Assembly (NCBI RefSeq): GCF_937863485.1 | Contig: NZ_CALMFY010000106.1 | Span: 1 to 47,451 of the forward strand | DNA length: 47,451 nucleotides | Source of the DNA: an uncultured Nostoc sp. | GTDB lineage: Bacteria; Cyanobacteriota; Cyanobacteriia; Cyanobacteriales; Nostocaceae | Direction of reading: 5' to 3' | Shown: positions 27,201-37,280 of the stretch, piece by piece | Layout of the letters: each line of letters starts with the position of its first letter | Numbering within the stretch: position 1 is the stretch's first letter | Program-made: the position numbers and the translations under genes | The notes under the pieces: model-generated | Told to the model about the DNA's origin: nothing | What the model saw: only the letters and a program-made list of their open reading frames with translations | Database searches by the model: none

Positions 27201-29747
27201 ATGGCTTTCCGAATTAAACAAACTCATTGGCTATATGTCAGCCTCAGTATTTTAGGTTTGTGTTTAGCATTTACCATTACACCTGTAAAAGCATCTCTAC
27301 CAGTAACAACCACAGTTCTTTCTTCTTCCCAGCCTACCAATTGGCTAGAACAGGGACGGAACCTCTACCGTTCAGGACGCTTTGTAGAAGCAGTGACAAT
27401 TTGGCAAACGGCAGCACAACAGTACCATACCCAAGGCGATCGCCTCAACGAAGCTCTAAGTTTAAGTTACCTCTCACTAACACAACAGGAACTTAATCAG
27501 TGGGAAGCAGCCAGTCAATCTATTGAGCAAAGTCTGAAACTATTGCAAACCTCTATTTCCTCTGCTGATGCAATTCTCTGGGCACAAGCACTCAATACCC
27601 AGGCAAATTTGCAATTGCACAATGGCAAAGCTGAAACTGCCCTCGAAAGTTGGCAGCAAGCTCAAAAATATTATGAGCAGGCAGGTGACAAAATGGGCAG
27701 CTTGGGGAGTCAAATCAACCAGGCACAAGCTTTACAAAGTTTGGGATTTTATCGCCGTTCTAAAGTGCAGTTGGAGACGCTGAATCAATTGCTCTTAGCA
27801 ATGCCAGATTCTGAAATCAAAATCAGTGGATTACGATCGCTTGGTTTAGCCCTACAAATGATTGGCGATGGAACAAATCAAGAGGTGTTGGAGCAAAGTT
27901 TAGCGATCGCTCGTAAAATTGAAGCCAAACCCTACTTGAGTTCTATCCTGCTGAGTCTGGGAACAACTGCCGTTGACTTGCAAGATCCAGAGGCGGCATT
28001 AGATTACTTTGAACAAGCAGAACAGCTAGCCACCAATCCAAGCGATGGCTTGCAAGCACGTTTAGCTCGTTTCAAACTTTTCCTCGACTACGATAAGCCT
28101 GAGTTTGCTACCCCATTGGCACCTCAACTACTACAACAACTTAAGGAACTGCCCCCCAGTCACACCTCCCTCTACGCAGCCATCAATTTTGTAGCCACCC
28201 TGAATCGGCGCTCAACTCCTGACCAAATCATACCCTTGAAAGACCTGGCGCAACTCATGGCAGTCACAGTCAAGTCTGCACAGCAAATCCAAGATGCTCA
28301 AGCAGAAGCTTACGCACTGCATCAGTGGGGAAAACTTTATCGTCGTACACAGCAGTTATCACAAGCACAGGAGTTAACTCAGAAATCCCTCGATATTGCC
28401 CGTCAACTCCAAGCTAACGATATCATTGCTCAATCTGCTTGGCAGATGGGACAGTTGGATAAACAACAGGGCGATCGCTCAAAAGCAATTAGTGCCTATA
28501 CCGAAGCTGTCAAAGCCTTAAAGTCACTGCGAGGGGATTTGGTTGCCATCAACCCCGATGTTCAATTCTCTTTCCGCGAAAGTGTAGAGCCTGTTTACCG
28601 AGAACTAGTCGGTTTACTTCTAGATAATCAACCAAGCCAAGCTGCATTAGTGCAAGCCCGTGAATTAATTGAGTCACTCCAAATTGCAGAACTCGATAAC
28701 TTTTTCCGGGAAGGCTGTTTAGATAAAACTCAGCAAATTGATCAGGTTGATCCGACTGCAACCGTCATTTATCCAATCATCCTGCCCGATCGTTTAGCAG
28801 TGATTCTCTCCAAAGCCGGGCAACCACTCGATTACTATATCACTTCTAAATCTCAAGCTGAAATTGAGCAAACTCTGGGCAATTTTTTAGTTGCTCTCAA
28901 TCCTGTCTCAGATTCCAAAGACCGAAATCGATTATCCCAGCAAATTTATGATTGGCTGATTCGTCCAGCCCAAATCAATCAAGGATTCAAAGATACCAAG
29001 ACCTTAGTGTTTGTTTTGGATGGCCAGTTGCGTAACATTCCAATGGCTGCCTTATATGACGGGAAACAATATCTAATCGAGAAGTATGCAGTCGCACTCT
29101 CACCAGGATTGCAACTTATGGCTACGCGATCGCTAAAGCAAAACAAAATGAATGCGATCGTGGGTGGTATTAGCGAATCTCGCGCTGGTTTTAATGCTTT
29201 GCCTGCTGTGGAATCAGAAGTTAAACAAATCTCAAAAGCGGTGTCGTCCTTTATATTGCTAAACCAGAAATTCACAAGTCAAGCCCTCGCTCAACGCGTG
29301 AAATCCAGTAATGCTGGTATTGTCCACCTAGCAACCCACGGACAGTTTAGCTCCCGCCTCGAAGATACTTTCTTGCTCACCTGGAATGGACAAGTCAACG
29401 TCAAAGAGTTGTCCGAACTCCTAAAAAATCGGGATGGTGATCCATCAAAAGCAATCGAGTTGCTGGTACTGAGTGCCTGTGACACAGCAACAGGGGACGA
29501 TCGCGCTGTCCTTGGGCTAGCAGGTTTGGCTGTGAAATCTGGGGCCCGCTCAACCATCGCCACTCTATGGCCAGTTAAAGATAAGGCAGCTGCGATGCTC
29601 ATGACTCACTTCTATGAGCAACTGCGACAACCCAAAATCACTAAAGCCGAAGCACTACGGCAGGCACAAATAAACATGATTCAACAAACTGATTTCCATG
29701 AGCCGTTTTTTTGGTCTGCTTTCGTTTTAGTTGGAAACTGGCTTTAA
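27201..29747 (+). CDS. Secreted TPR-CHAT domain protein (putative caspase-like protease)
   Basis: An 848-residue protein with an N-terminal signal sequence (cleavage near PVKA, residue 31), so it acts in the periplasm or at the surface. Residues about 45-460 are helical TPR-like repeats (for example RFVEAVTIWQTAAQQYHTQG and KAISAYTEAVKALKSLRG). The C-terminal CHAT domain (about 570-848) keeps both expected catalytic residues, His713 in VHLATHGQF and Cys760 in LVLSACDTATG, and ends FFWSAFVLVGNW. CHAT proteins are clan CD peptidases in several systems. Its target is unknown; the two adjacent exoproteins are obvious candidates. It starts 150 bp after the second tpsA. Confidence 0.92.
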   Translation: MAFRIKQTHWLYVSLSILGLCLAFTITPVKASLPVTTTVLSSSQPTNWLEQGRNLYRSGRFVEAVTIWQTAAQQYHTQGDRLNEALSLSYLSLTQQELNQWEAASQSIEQSLKLLQTSISSADAILWAQALNTQANLQLHNGKAETALESWQQAQKYYEQAGDKMGSLGSQINQAQALQSLGFYRRSKVQLETLNQLLLAMPDSEIKISGLRSLGLALQMIGDGTNQEVLEQSLAIARKIEAKPYLSSILLSLGTTAVDLQDPEAALDYFEQAEQLATNPSDGLQARLARFKLFLDYDKPEFATPLAPQLLQQLKELPPSHTSLYAAINFVATLNRRSTPDQIIPLKDLAQLMAVTVKSAQQIQDAQAEAYALHQWGKLYRRTQQLSQAQELTQKSLDIARQLQANDIIAQSAWQMGQLDKQQGDRSKAISAYTEAVKALKSLRGDLVAINPDVQFSFRESVEPVYRELVGLLLDNQPSQAALVQARELIESLQIAELDNFFREGCLDKTQQIDQVDPTATVIYPIILPDRLAVILSKAGQPLDYYITSKSQAEIEQTLGNFLVALNPVSDSKDRNRLSQQIYDWLIRPAQINQGFKDTKTLVFVLDGQLRNIPMAALYDGKQYLIEKYAVALSPGLQLMATRSLKQNKMNAIVGGISESRAGFNALPAVESEVKQISKAVSSFILLNQKFTSQALAQRVKSSNAGIVHLATHGQFSSRLEDTFLLTWNGQVNVKELSELLKNRDGDPSKAIELLVLSACDTATGDDRAVLGLAGLAVKSGARSTIATLWPVKDKAAAMLMTHFYEQLRQPKITKAEALRQAQINMIQQTDFHEPFFWSAFVLVGNWL

Positions 29748-29935
29748 TTAAGTAATAACACGTATTTACATATACGAAATTAATGTGTTTTTTACATGTT
29801 TTTATTAACAAATAGTCTATATTTTAGGAGATTTTACCCCATTATTACCGTGATTAGAGATATTCTATAAGTTACTTCCCACAGTCGCAATTAATGTATT
29901 TTGTATCACTTCTCAAGCAATTGAGGTATGACATT
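29748..29935. other. Short AT-rich spacer
   Basis: Between the CHAT and DUF928 genes. No hairpin or strong terminator is apparent; continued transcription into DUF928 is possible. Confidence 0.3.
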
Positions 29936-30844
29936 ATGAAACGTCGATATTTAGCTAGTACATTGAGCCTTATCGCTCTAATTGCTAGCAGTGCCTGGAC
30001 TAGCGCTAGTGCTGTGACATTTACCCCACCTGCAAAAAATAGCGCTCCTAGCCAAGCGACTGGGGGAGCTTCTCGCGGTAATATGTTTACGCCTGCCTCT
30101 GGCAAGGGTGCGCCCAGCCAAGCGACTGGGGGAGCTTCTCGCGGTAGTATATTTACGCCTGCCTCTGGGAAGGGTGCGCCCAGACAGGCGACCGGGGGAG
30201 CTTCTCGCGGTAGTATATTTACCCCTGCTTCCGGGAAGGGTGCGCCCAGGCAAGCGACTGGGGGAGCTTCTCGCACTGGTACTTACTACTTGAATCCATC
30301 GACTGTAGAAGCAAAAGGGCCAACAGCGCTAATCGCACTTCTGCCCCAAAGCTTCTATGGCACAACAGTGTCTGAACGTCCCACAATTCTAGTGTATCTC
30401 CCTGCTTCCAATGCCTAAGAAGCTGTGTTCAGCCTCAAGGATGAAGCTGGCAACATGCAACATCAGATGAACATTTCAGTTGTAGGGAAAACTGGGGTGA
30501 TTGCGATCAAATTACCAGCTGATGCACCCGCTTTAACCGTTGGCAAAAACTACCAATGGTTCCTAGCACTCAAACTGGATGGGCAACTCAGTCCAAGTAC
30601 ACCTTACGTTGATGGTTGGATTGAGCGAATCCAACCCAGTGCTGATCTGGCAACCACAATGCAACAACAGGATGCGCTGAAGCGGGCGACTAGTTTGGGT
30701 AAAAATGGGGTTTGGTATGACTGTGTAGCAACACTTGCTGCACTGCACACCGCCCAACCTACCAATGCAACTCTCTCCAAACAATGGGAAGAACTTCTTT
30801 CCTCAGTTAGTTTGAAGGAGATTGTAACAGCACCGCTAATATAG
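29936..30844 (+). pseudogene. Secreted DUF928 protein interrupted by one in-frame TAA
   Basis: DUF928 proteins are cyanobacterial envelope proteins of unknown role, often beside CHAT and CHASE2 genes. ATG at 29936 follows a GAGG and begins a clear signal peptide (MKRRYLASTLSLIALIASSA to SASA). A four-unit repeat follows, then the first half of the domain (ALIALLPQSFYGTTVSERPT). The frame stops at TAA 30416-30418 after LVYLPASNA and continues at once in the same frame as EAVFSLKDEAGN to a normal end (EIVTAPLI). No bases are lost. CAA (Gln) to TAA is the simplest cause. Readthrough, or restart at GTG 30425, would be alternatives to loss of function. Confidence 0.88.
30020..30277 (+). repeat. 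66-bp tandem repeat inside the DUF928 gene
   Basis: Three full units end at 30145, 30211 and 30277, and a diverged partial unit ends at 30079. Each encodes 22 residues of the form FTPASGKGAPxQATGGASRG plus two more. The units differ at few bases, so the array expanded recently. It forms a Gly/Ala/Ser-rich linker between the signal peptide and the DUF928 domain. Confidence 0.92.
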
Positions 30845-31116
30845 CACTTCTCAATTGAGTCGGAATACAGACCTAACCCCCACCCCTTCCCTATAAGGGA
30901 AGGGGAGTAAATTCAAAGCCTCTGACGCCACGTGCTTCAAGTCGGCAGAGCCGCCCAACGCAGTGGCTCCTCCTTTTAGGAGAGAGGAATGGAAGTGGGG
31001 TCAAAGTCTATTAACGAAAAGCACTATAGCATCCGCTAACTAACATAATTAACAGGTGTTAGTGGGGCATTACTCCACTAACACTGACCAATATCAATGA
31101 ACTGTATGGCACAAAT
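30845..31116. repeat. Repeat-filled spacer between DUF928 and the CHASE2 kinase
   Basis: CCCCTTCCCT at 30883-30892 pairs perfectly with AGGGAAGGGG at 30896-30905 around a three-base loop. Copy B of the 35-bp repeat follows at 30938-30972. Beyond it lies TTTTAGGAGAGAGGAATGGA and an AAAAGCACTATAGC sequence that echoes TATAGCACTT at 30840. No coding sequence is seen. The CHASE2 gene may have its own promoter here. Confidence 0.6.
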
Positions 31117-33894
31117 ATGTGGCGCAGATTTCAGACTTTCATCCAACGCACTCGCAGCGTCTTGATCATTAGTCCCAGTGTTGCTCTGACAGTTATTGTC
31201 GGCCAGTCGTTGGGGCTTTTTAATTTACCTGAATGGAAACTTCGCGATGAATGGGTTCGTTTGCAATCATCAGAGAAAATAGCCAATGAGATTGTGATTG
31301 TCACAATCGATGAGCGCGATATTCAATCGGTGGGTAAATGGCCAGTTCCAGACTGGGCATTAGCAGAATTACTCGATAAAATCCGGGCGCAACAGCCTCG
31401 ATCCATCGGACTGGATCTCTATCGAGATTTGCCCGAAGGAAGTGGACATGAGCAACTCGGGCAAATTTTCCGCAGCACTCCCAATTTAATTGGAGTTGAG
31501 AAAATTATCGGTGAGCGCGTCAATCCGCCACCAGAATTGAAAAAAAGAGATCAGGTAGGATTAGCCGATTTGGTACTCGATGGCGATCGCTCTGTCCGTC
31601 GCGCCCTGCTCACAGCGGTGGATGCTAAAGAACAAAACACCATCAAAGCAGGGCTGGCAACCAGTGTAGCGCTCAAGTACCTCGAAGTTGAAGGGATTAC
31701 CTTAGAAAGCATTGATCCCCAGCGGCAAAAGTTCCAATTGGGTAAGGAAATTTACCAGCCACTGCAAAATCAAGAAGCAGGTTATGCCGATGGCGATTTA
31801 GGAGGCTATCAAATTCTGCTCAACTGGCATGGAACGGATGCAGCATTTCACACAGTTACCATGCGCGATGTGTTAGCAGGGAAAATTCCGGCAGACCTGA
31901 TGCGCGATCGCATGGTGTTTATTGGATCAATCGCCTCTAGTACCAACGATTTTTTCAGCACACCCTTCAGTTCCTCCTGGATATCTGCTCAAAAACCGAC
32001 ACCTGGTGTTGTTATCCATGCCAATATTGCCCATCAATTGGTACAAGGAGCTAAAACAGGAAAAGCAACCCTCCACGGCGTTTCCAGCATTTCTCTGTGG
32101 CTCTGGATTGTTTTGTGGTCTGTGATCGGTTCTACGAGTAGTTGGTGGTTAGCCAGTGCGCCTAGAAAGCTACAGATTCCAGGGGGCCAGATTCTTTGGA
32201 TAACTGTAGGTATCAGTGGGGTCTGCCTGGGGAGTGCTTACGGGATATTTTTAAATGGGATTCTGATTCCGGTTACACCAGCCTTAGCCGCGTTCATCAG
32301 CAGTGTAATTGCGACAATGAATGCCTATAAACAGCAGCAGCTAGAAGAAGCGAATCGCCAACTGGAAATTGCCAACGATCAACTATTAGATTATTCCAAA
32401 ACCTTAGAGGCAAAAGTCGAAGAGCGAACTCATGAACTGGTTGAGGCAAAGCAGGCTGCCGATGCCGCTAACCAAGCAAAAAGTGAGTTTCTTGCAAATA
32501 TGAGCCATGAGCTACGGACACCGCTCAATGGCATCCTTGGTTTTGCACAGCTACTAGAGCGATCGCCAAACATGACAAACAAAAACCGCGAAGGAATCAA
32601 TATTATCTCTCAATGCGGGACGCATCTTTTGATGTTGATCAATGATATTCTCGATATCTCAAAAATTGAAGCTCGGAAATTGGAATTGGTAGCAACTGCT
32701 GTGCATCTGCCGACCTTTTTACACGGTGTTACCGAGATTTGTGGGATCAGAGCCGAGCAGAAAGGGATTACTTTTAATGTCTTAATCAGCGATCGCCTTC
32801 CCCTTGCCATTGAAGCGGATGAACAACGGCTGCGACAAGTATTGATTAACTTGCTAGGCAACGCGATCAAATTTACAGATATCGGTAGTGTGACGTTCAA
32901 AGTAGAGGCACTGGAGACTGGGCAAGATTCTTCCCAATCCCCAACCACCAAGATTCGTTTCCAGATTGAAGATACAGGTATTGGTATGTTACCAGACCAA
33001 TTAGAGAAAATCTTTTTGGCCTTTGAGCAAGTGGGTGAAGCAGGGCAGCGATCTGAAGGTACTGGCTTGGGATTGGCCATCAGTCAAAGAATTGCAGCAT
33101 TGATGGAGAGCCAAATTCAAGTGCAGAGTCGCTTGGGTGAAGGAAGTATATTTTGGCTAGATTTGACAGTTCCACTATCACTTTCCCATGACTGGCATGA
33201 ACAGGCGATCGCCCCAACCCAGCATTCGATTACCAGAACTTCGGGTAGTGCGCCTCTGGTTCTGATTGTCGATGACGATCGCAATCACTGCTCCATATTG
33301 ACGAGTCTGCTGCAAGAAATTGGCTGTCGAACCTTGGAAGCAACCGACGGTAAACACGGGCTACAAATCGTAAAAGAATGCAACCCGGATGTGATTCTGC
33401 TCGATTTAGCCATGCCCAATATGGATGGTTTTGAGCTAATGATTCACCTGCAATCTGATCCAAAAACCCGTTCTATTCCGATCATCGTCTCTAGTGCCAG
33501 TGTATTTGAGGAAAATCGGCAGCGGAGTTTACAAGCAGGAGCAAAAGCATTCCTGCCTAAGCCCCTCCAGGTTGACGAACTATTCAATACACTGCGCTCG
33601 GTGCTAGAAGTTGACTGGAGCTATGCCCAATCTCCACCTCAGCAGTCATCTCCCAAAGCTGAATTACCCAATAACGAATGGGTTCTGCCATCGCAAGATG
33701 TTTTACAACAACTTTATCATCTGGCAATGATGGGCGATATCGCGGCGATCGAGAAAATGTTAGAAGAGTTAATTGCACAAAACAGCCAGCTAGCTCCTTT
33801 CGTAGTTGAGTTAAAGAAACTCACTGTCAATTTTCAAACCGGACAAATACGTAAATTTATAAAATCATTTGTAATAATGGAGTCACGACAATGA
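31117..33894 (+). CDS. CHASE2-domain hybrid histidine kinase
   Basis: A 925-residue membrane sensor. An N-terminal anchor is followed by an extracytoplasmic CHASE2 domain (about 40-300; [33 protein letters not shown] and [15 protein letters not shown]), then three hydrophobic segments (about 325-400) and a coiled coil. The HisKA phosphorylation site is His464 in [12 protein letters not shown]. The HATPase domain has LGNAIKFTD and [11 protein letters not shown]-terminal receiver carries DDD and Asp763 in [15 protein letters not shown]. The last 100 residues are a short helical tail. CHASE2 ligands are unknown. Being next to secreted CHAT, DUF928 and TPS genes suggests it monitors the envelope. 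It is translationally coupled to the next gene by ATGA. Confidence 0.93.
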   Translation: MWRRFQTFIQRTRSVLIISPSVALTVIVGQSLGLFNLPEWKLRDEWVRLQSSEKIANEIVIVTIDERDIQSVGKWPVPDWALAELLDKIRAQQPRSIGLDLYRDLPEGSGHEQLGQIFRSTPNLIGVEKIIGERVNPPPELKKRDQVGLADLVLDGDRSVRRALLTAVDAKEQNTIKAGLATSVALKYLEVEGITLESIDPQRQKFQLGKEIYQPLQNQEAGYADGDLGGYQILLNWHGTDAAFHTVTMRDVLAGKIPADLMRDRMVFIGSIASSTNDFFSTPFSSSWISAQKPTPGVVIHANIAHQLVQGAKTGKATLHGVSSISLWLWIVLWSVIGSTSSWWLASAPRKLQIPGGQILWITVGISGVCLGSAYGIFLNGILIPVTPALAAFISSVIATMNAYKQQQLEEANRQLEIANDQLLDYSKTLEAKVEERTHELVEAKQAADAANQAKSEFLANMSHELRTPLNGILGFAQLLERSPNMTNKNREGINIISQCGTHLLMLINDILDISKIEARKLELVATAVHLPTFLHGVTEICGIRAEQKGITFNVLISDRLPLAIEADEQRLRQVLINLLGNAIKFTDIGSVTFKVEALETGQDSSQSPTTKIRFQIEDTGIGMLPDQLEKIFLAFEQVGEAGQRSEGTGLGLAISQRIAALMESQIQVQSRLGEGSIFWLDLTVPLSLSHDWHEQAIAPTQHSITRTSGSAPLVLIVDDDRNHCSILTSLLQEIGCRTLEATDGKHGLQIVKECNPDVILLDLAMPNMDGFELMIHLQSDPKTRSIPIIVSSASVFEENRQRSLQAGAKAFLPKPLQVDELFNTLRSVLEVDWSYAQSPPQQSSPKAELPNNEWVLPSQDVLQQLYHLAMMGDIAAIEKMLEELIAQNSQLAPFVVELKKLTVNFQTGQIRKFIKSFVIMESRQ

Positions 33895-35192
33895 TGGCTG
33901 ATTCTCTCTCGAAGCCAATACATATCCTTTTGGTAGATGATAATCCAAACAATCTCAAAGTGCTATCAGAAATGATTCAGGGATATGGCTGGAAAGCACT
34001 CATGGCAACGAATGGAGAGTCGGCGATCGAACAAACAGAATATGCCCTTCCCGATCTGATTCTCTTGGATGTGATGATGCCTGGTATTGATGGATTTGAA
34101 ACTTGCCGCAGGTTGAAAGCCAATCCTATCACTCAGAATATTCCAGTCATTTTCATGACTGCCCTATCCGATTCTAAAGACAAGGTGAAAGGATTAGAAA
34201 TTGGCGCAGTTGACTACGTTACCAAACCCTTCCAGCAGGAAGAAGTCATTGCCCGATTAAAGTTACACCTGAAAATCTCCCATCTCACATATACCCTAGA
34301 GCAAAGGGTACAAGAGCGCACCGCAGAATTAACCCAATCTCTACAGCAGTTACAACAAACCCAACTACAACTGATCCAAAGTGAGAAAATGTCTACTCTG
34401 GGACAACTTGTTGCAGGCATTGGTCATGAAATTAATAACCCGATTGGTTTTATTGAAGGAAATTTCTCCTATATTACAGAATATACAAATAATCTTCTTC
34501 ACTTGGTCAACCTCCAACAGCAGAAGCTACCGCATCCAGAACCAGAAATTGAAGAACTTCTCAATCAAATGGACTTTGAGTATCTAGCAGAGGATATTCC
34601 AAAATTGCTAGCATCAATGCGCCAGGGTATTGACCGCCTTAAGGGCATCAGCCTTTCTCTGAGAACTTTTGCTCGCTCAGATATTTCATCTAAGATGGAG
34701 TTTCAGATTCACGAAGGGATTAATAGCACCTTAATGCTATTGAAACACCGATTGCAAAACAAAGGAAACCACCCGGCAATCGAGGTTATCACCCAATACG
34801 GTAAGTTACCTCCAATCAGTTGCTATCCCGGACAGCTAAACCAGGTCTTCATGAATATCATCGCTAATGCCATTGATGCATTGGATGACCTCAATCAAAA
34901 CCACTCTTATCAAAAGATTACTGCTTGCCCAAACACTATCACTATCACTACATCAGTTAATTATCAGCAAGAAACCGTCATAATTTGCATTCAAGATAAC
35001 GGCCCCGGGATGCTTCCTGAGGTACAAACTCGAATTTTTGAGCAATCTTTCACAACTAAACCTGTAGGCAAGGGAACCGGGCTTGGATTAGCTATCAGCT
35101 ACCAAATTATTGTTGATAAACACAATGGACAAATCGACTGTTTGTCAATTCCTGGTGAGGGAACTAAGTTTATTATTACTTTGCCGATTTAA
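33891..35192 (+). CDS. Receiver-histidine kinase protein
   Basis: A cytoplasmic 433-residue protein. The receiver domain (about 8-125) has the acidic pair in LLVDDNPNN, phospho-acceptor Asp60 in [15 protein letters not shown], and the Thr and Lys of MTALSD and VTKPF. A coiled coil (about 130-165) leads to an atypical HisKA with His179 in [14 protein letters not shown], and a HATPase domain with [19 protein letters not shown] and [11 protein letters not shown]. No DNA-binding output is present. It overlaps the CHASE2 kinase by four bases (ATGA), so the two are probably made together. It could take phosphate from that kinase's receiver. The ultimate output of the pathway is not in the window. 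Confidence 0.93.
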   Translation: MMADSLSKPIHILLVDDNPNNLKVLSEMIQGYGWKALMATNGESAIEQTEYALPDLILLDVMMPGIDGFETCRRLKANPITQNIPVIFMTALSDSKDKVKGLEIGAVDYVTKPFQQEEVIARLKLHLKISHLTYTLEQRVQERTAELTQSLQQLQQTQLQLIQSEKMSTLGQLVAGIGHEINNPIGFIEGNFSYITEYTNNLLHLVNLQQQKLPHPEPEIEELLNQMDFEYLAEDIPKLLASMRQGIDRLKGISLSLRTFARSDISSKMEFQIHEGINSTLMLLKHRLQNKGNHPAIEVITQYGKLPPISCYPGQLNQVFMNIIANAIDALDDLNQNHSYQKITACPNTITITTSVNYQQETVIICIQDNGPGMLPEVQTRIFEQSFTTKPVGKGTGLGLAISYQIIVDKHNGQIDCLSIPGEGTKFIITLPI

Positions 35193-35655
35193 TATTTGAT
35201 ATCGAATTTATTACCTAAACTCAATCTACTGCCTTTTTAAATATTTTATAATACTTTGCAGATTGGGAAAAGTTACATTTTGCTAAGGAGTATCCCAAAT
35301 GTGTAAAAACATAATTTGTCATAGTGAGCAAAATACAGTCAAGCAAAGCGATCGCAAAGTCCAGATGAAGTGAATTGTAACATTTGGCTACCCTGTGGGA
35401 ACGCCAAAGGAGTACGCTTTATTTGCAATTGACGAGTAACAATTTTGGTAAATTTGCTTGCATTGAGATGCTCTCTTTTCTAGAAACTAACTATTTATAT
35501 ACATAGTTTGTTTTTATTTACAATTATCCATAAGACTGAAATGGTAATACAGAATTTCATCCCAAATTAAGTTTAAAAAAAAGTTATGAGCGATAATTCT
35601 CGGACTTTAAGGTGTTTAATAAAGTTATTACCAAAAGTCTAGTAGAAGCAAAAAC
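35193..35655. other. Spacer, no gene seen
   Basis: A HIP1 site and a CTACCCTGTGGGAACGCCAA motif (near 35389-35408), the latter resembling dispersed Nostoc spacer sequence, are the only distinctive features. The rest is AT-rich. It probably contains the promoter of the following small secreted protein. Confidence 0.4.
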
Positions 35656-36012
35656 ATGAAAGGTTTCAGGAAGTTATCCTCAATAGCACTATTGCTATGT
35701 GCCTTTGTGTATCCGCCCTCATTAGCTGAAGCAAAGGATATTTCTTTAAGTAATGTTCACAATGAACAGAGCGCTGCACCAGAGGCTAACCTAGTTGGAG
35801 ATAAAACCGGAGAGCTTTTAATTGCTCGACGGTGGTTAAGACCACACAAAAGTTTCCGACGACGGCAGATTATCCGACGACGGGAGCGTTTTGGAGGATA
35901 CGATAATATCCGACGACGGGAGCGTTTTGGAGGATACGATAATATCCGACGACGAGAGCGTTTTGGAGGATACGATAATATCCGACGACGGGAGCATTAC
36001 CGAGGATACTAG
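35656..36012 (+). CDS. Small secreted Arg-rich repeat protein, function unknown
   Basis: The 118 residues begin with a signal peptide (MKGFRKLSSIALLLCAFVYP, cleavage near AEA, about 27). An acidic-to-neutral stretch of about 35 residues follows, and then a strongly basic tail. The tail has three copies of the 12-residue unit IRRRERFGGYDN and a partial fourth ending HYRGY. The DNA units are 36 bp and almost identical. After the TAG the same frame continues with one more degenerate half unit (IIRRRY) and a second stop. The mature tail carries dozens of positive charges. Roles such as binding polyanions or membranes are possible, but nothing in the sequence decides. Confidence 0.75.
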   Translation: MKGFRKLSSIALLLCAFVYPPSLAEAKDISLSNVHNEQSAAPEANLVGDKTGELLIARRWLRPHKSFRRRQIIRRRERFGGYDNIRRRERFGGYDNIRRRERFGGYDNIRRREHYRGY

Positions 36013-36032
36013 ATTATCCGACGACGGTATTG
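35870..36032 (+). repeat. 36-bp tandem repeat in the Arg-rich protein gene
   Basis: Units contain ATCCGACGACGGGAGCGTTT followed by TGGAGGATACGATAAT. Three near-identical units, a divergent fourth (CATTACCGAGG) and a half unit after the TAG stop at 36010-36012. The array thus crosses the stop codon. Confidence 0.9.
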
Positions 36033-36060
36033 ATGACTGCTGATCCAACTAAGCCAATTG

Positions 36061-36100
36061 TTAATGGTTAGTGGTTATTAGAATAACCACTAACCATTAA
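36061..36100. terminator. 19-bp perfect hairpin between convergent genes
   Basis: TTAATGGTTAGTGGTTATT (36061-36079), a two-base AG loop and its exact reverse complement (36082-36100). It lies between the + strand Arg-rich gene and the - strand tal gene, the right place for a bidirectional terminator. Neither side has a long T-run, so factor-dependent action or a role in RNA stability is also possible. Confidence 0.7.
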
Positions 36101-36120
36101 ATAATGACTATCGTTACGTT

Positions 36121-37125
36121 CTAATGAGCTGCTACTACTTCTCCTTCAAGGCGAACGAGTCGGTCTGCCAAAAGTTTTTCAAGGTCTTCTAGTGCCTTGG
36201 TGAAACCTTTGATGCCCTCATCTAGTTTGTCAAATGCCATGCGGTCAGCAGCGTGCATCTTGTCAAAGGTAGCTTTGTCAATGGATATCTTTTCAATTTC
36301 CAAGTTTGCTACCTTGGCGGGGTCAAGTTTGCGTGGCAGTTCTCCAATGGTTGCCTGTAATTCACCCAAAAGTGACGGCGAAATTGTCAACAAATCACTA
36401 CCTGCAAGTTCAGTAATTTCACCAAGGTTACGGAAACTAGCTCCCATAACTTCGGTTTTATAGCCGAATTTCTTGTAGTAGTTGTAGATTTTGGTGACAG
36501 ACAAAACTCCTGGATCTTCGGCTGCTGGGTAGCTATCGCGTCCGGTATCTTTTTTGTGCCAGTCGAGAATCCGACCAACGAAGGGAGAAATTAGGGTAAC
36601 ACCAGCATCTGCACAGGCGATCGCTTGGTGAAGACCAAACAATAAGGTAAGGTTACAGTGAATACCTTCTTTTTGCAGGATTTCTGCTGCACGAATGCCT
36701 TCCCAGGTAGAGGCAATTTTAATTAGCACGCGATCGCGGCCAATTCCAGCGGCTTTATACTGAGCAATTAATTCCCGTGCCTTAGTCAGGGTAGCTTCGG
36801 TATCATAGGACAAACGAGCATCCACTTCCGTAGACACACGACCGGGAATGATTTGCAAAATCTTTAATCCAAAGGCTACTGCCAAACGGTCAAAAGCTAG
36901 AGAAACTATCTCTGCTTGGGTGGCTTTGCCTCCAGCATCTTTCTTCGCCTGGAGTAAAGTTTGATCGACAACTTCCTGATATTCCGGCATCTGCGCCGCA
37001 GCAGTAATCAAAGAAGGATTGGTGGTGGCGTCTTGGGGTTTGAACTTTTCAATTGCCTGAATATCCCCCGTATCCGCAACCACGACAGTCATTTTCCGCA
37101 ATTGTTCCAGTAAACTCTTAGACAT
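36121..37125 (-). CDS. tal: Transaldolase
   Basis: Transfers a three-carbon dihydroxyacetone unit from sedoheptulose 7-phosphate to glyceraldehyde 3-phosphate in the pentose phosphate pathway; cytoplasmic. The 334 residues are a full-length class TalB TIM barrel. Visible features are VVVADTGD with the conserved Asp, DATTNPSLI, the Schiff-base Lys136 in [22 protein letters not shown] and [19 protein letters not shown]. The C-terminal EF-hand extension seen in some cyanobacterial transaldolases is absent. GGAG lies 8 bases before the ATG. It is the last gene of the gap1-pyk-tal series on this strand. Confidence 0.96.
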   Translation of the reverse strand: MSKSLLEQLRKMTVVVADTGDIQAIEKFKPQDATTNPSLITAAAQMPEYQEVVDQTLLQAKKDAGGKATQAEIVSLAFDRLAVAFGLKILQIIPGRVSTEVDARLSYDTEATLTKARELIAQYKAAGIGRDRVLIKIASTWEGIRAAEILQKEGIHCNLTLLFGLHQAIACADAGVTLISPFVGRILDWHKKDTGRDSYPAAEDPGVLSVTKIYNYYKKFGYKTEVMGASFRNLGEITELAGSDLLTISPSLLGELQATIGELPRKLDPAKVANLEIEKISIDKATFDKMHAADRMAFDKLDEGIKGFTKALEDLEKLLADRLVRLEGEVVAAH

Positions 37126-37280
37126 AAAATACTCCGTGATGAATGTTACAGGATTTACTTATTCCCCAGTTCTTTACACTCTCTACTATTCCTTCAATTC
37201 TGATTCTGGCAATTTTTCTAAATCATTGCCCAATTTTGCTTACTATCTTGAGCCACATCCACAGCCTTATTCTAAGTGCC

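Noticed and set aside
30425..30844. A separate 139-residue gene after DUF928
   Set aside because: It is the second half of the DUF928 domain in the same frame, separated only by TAA.
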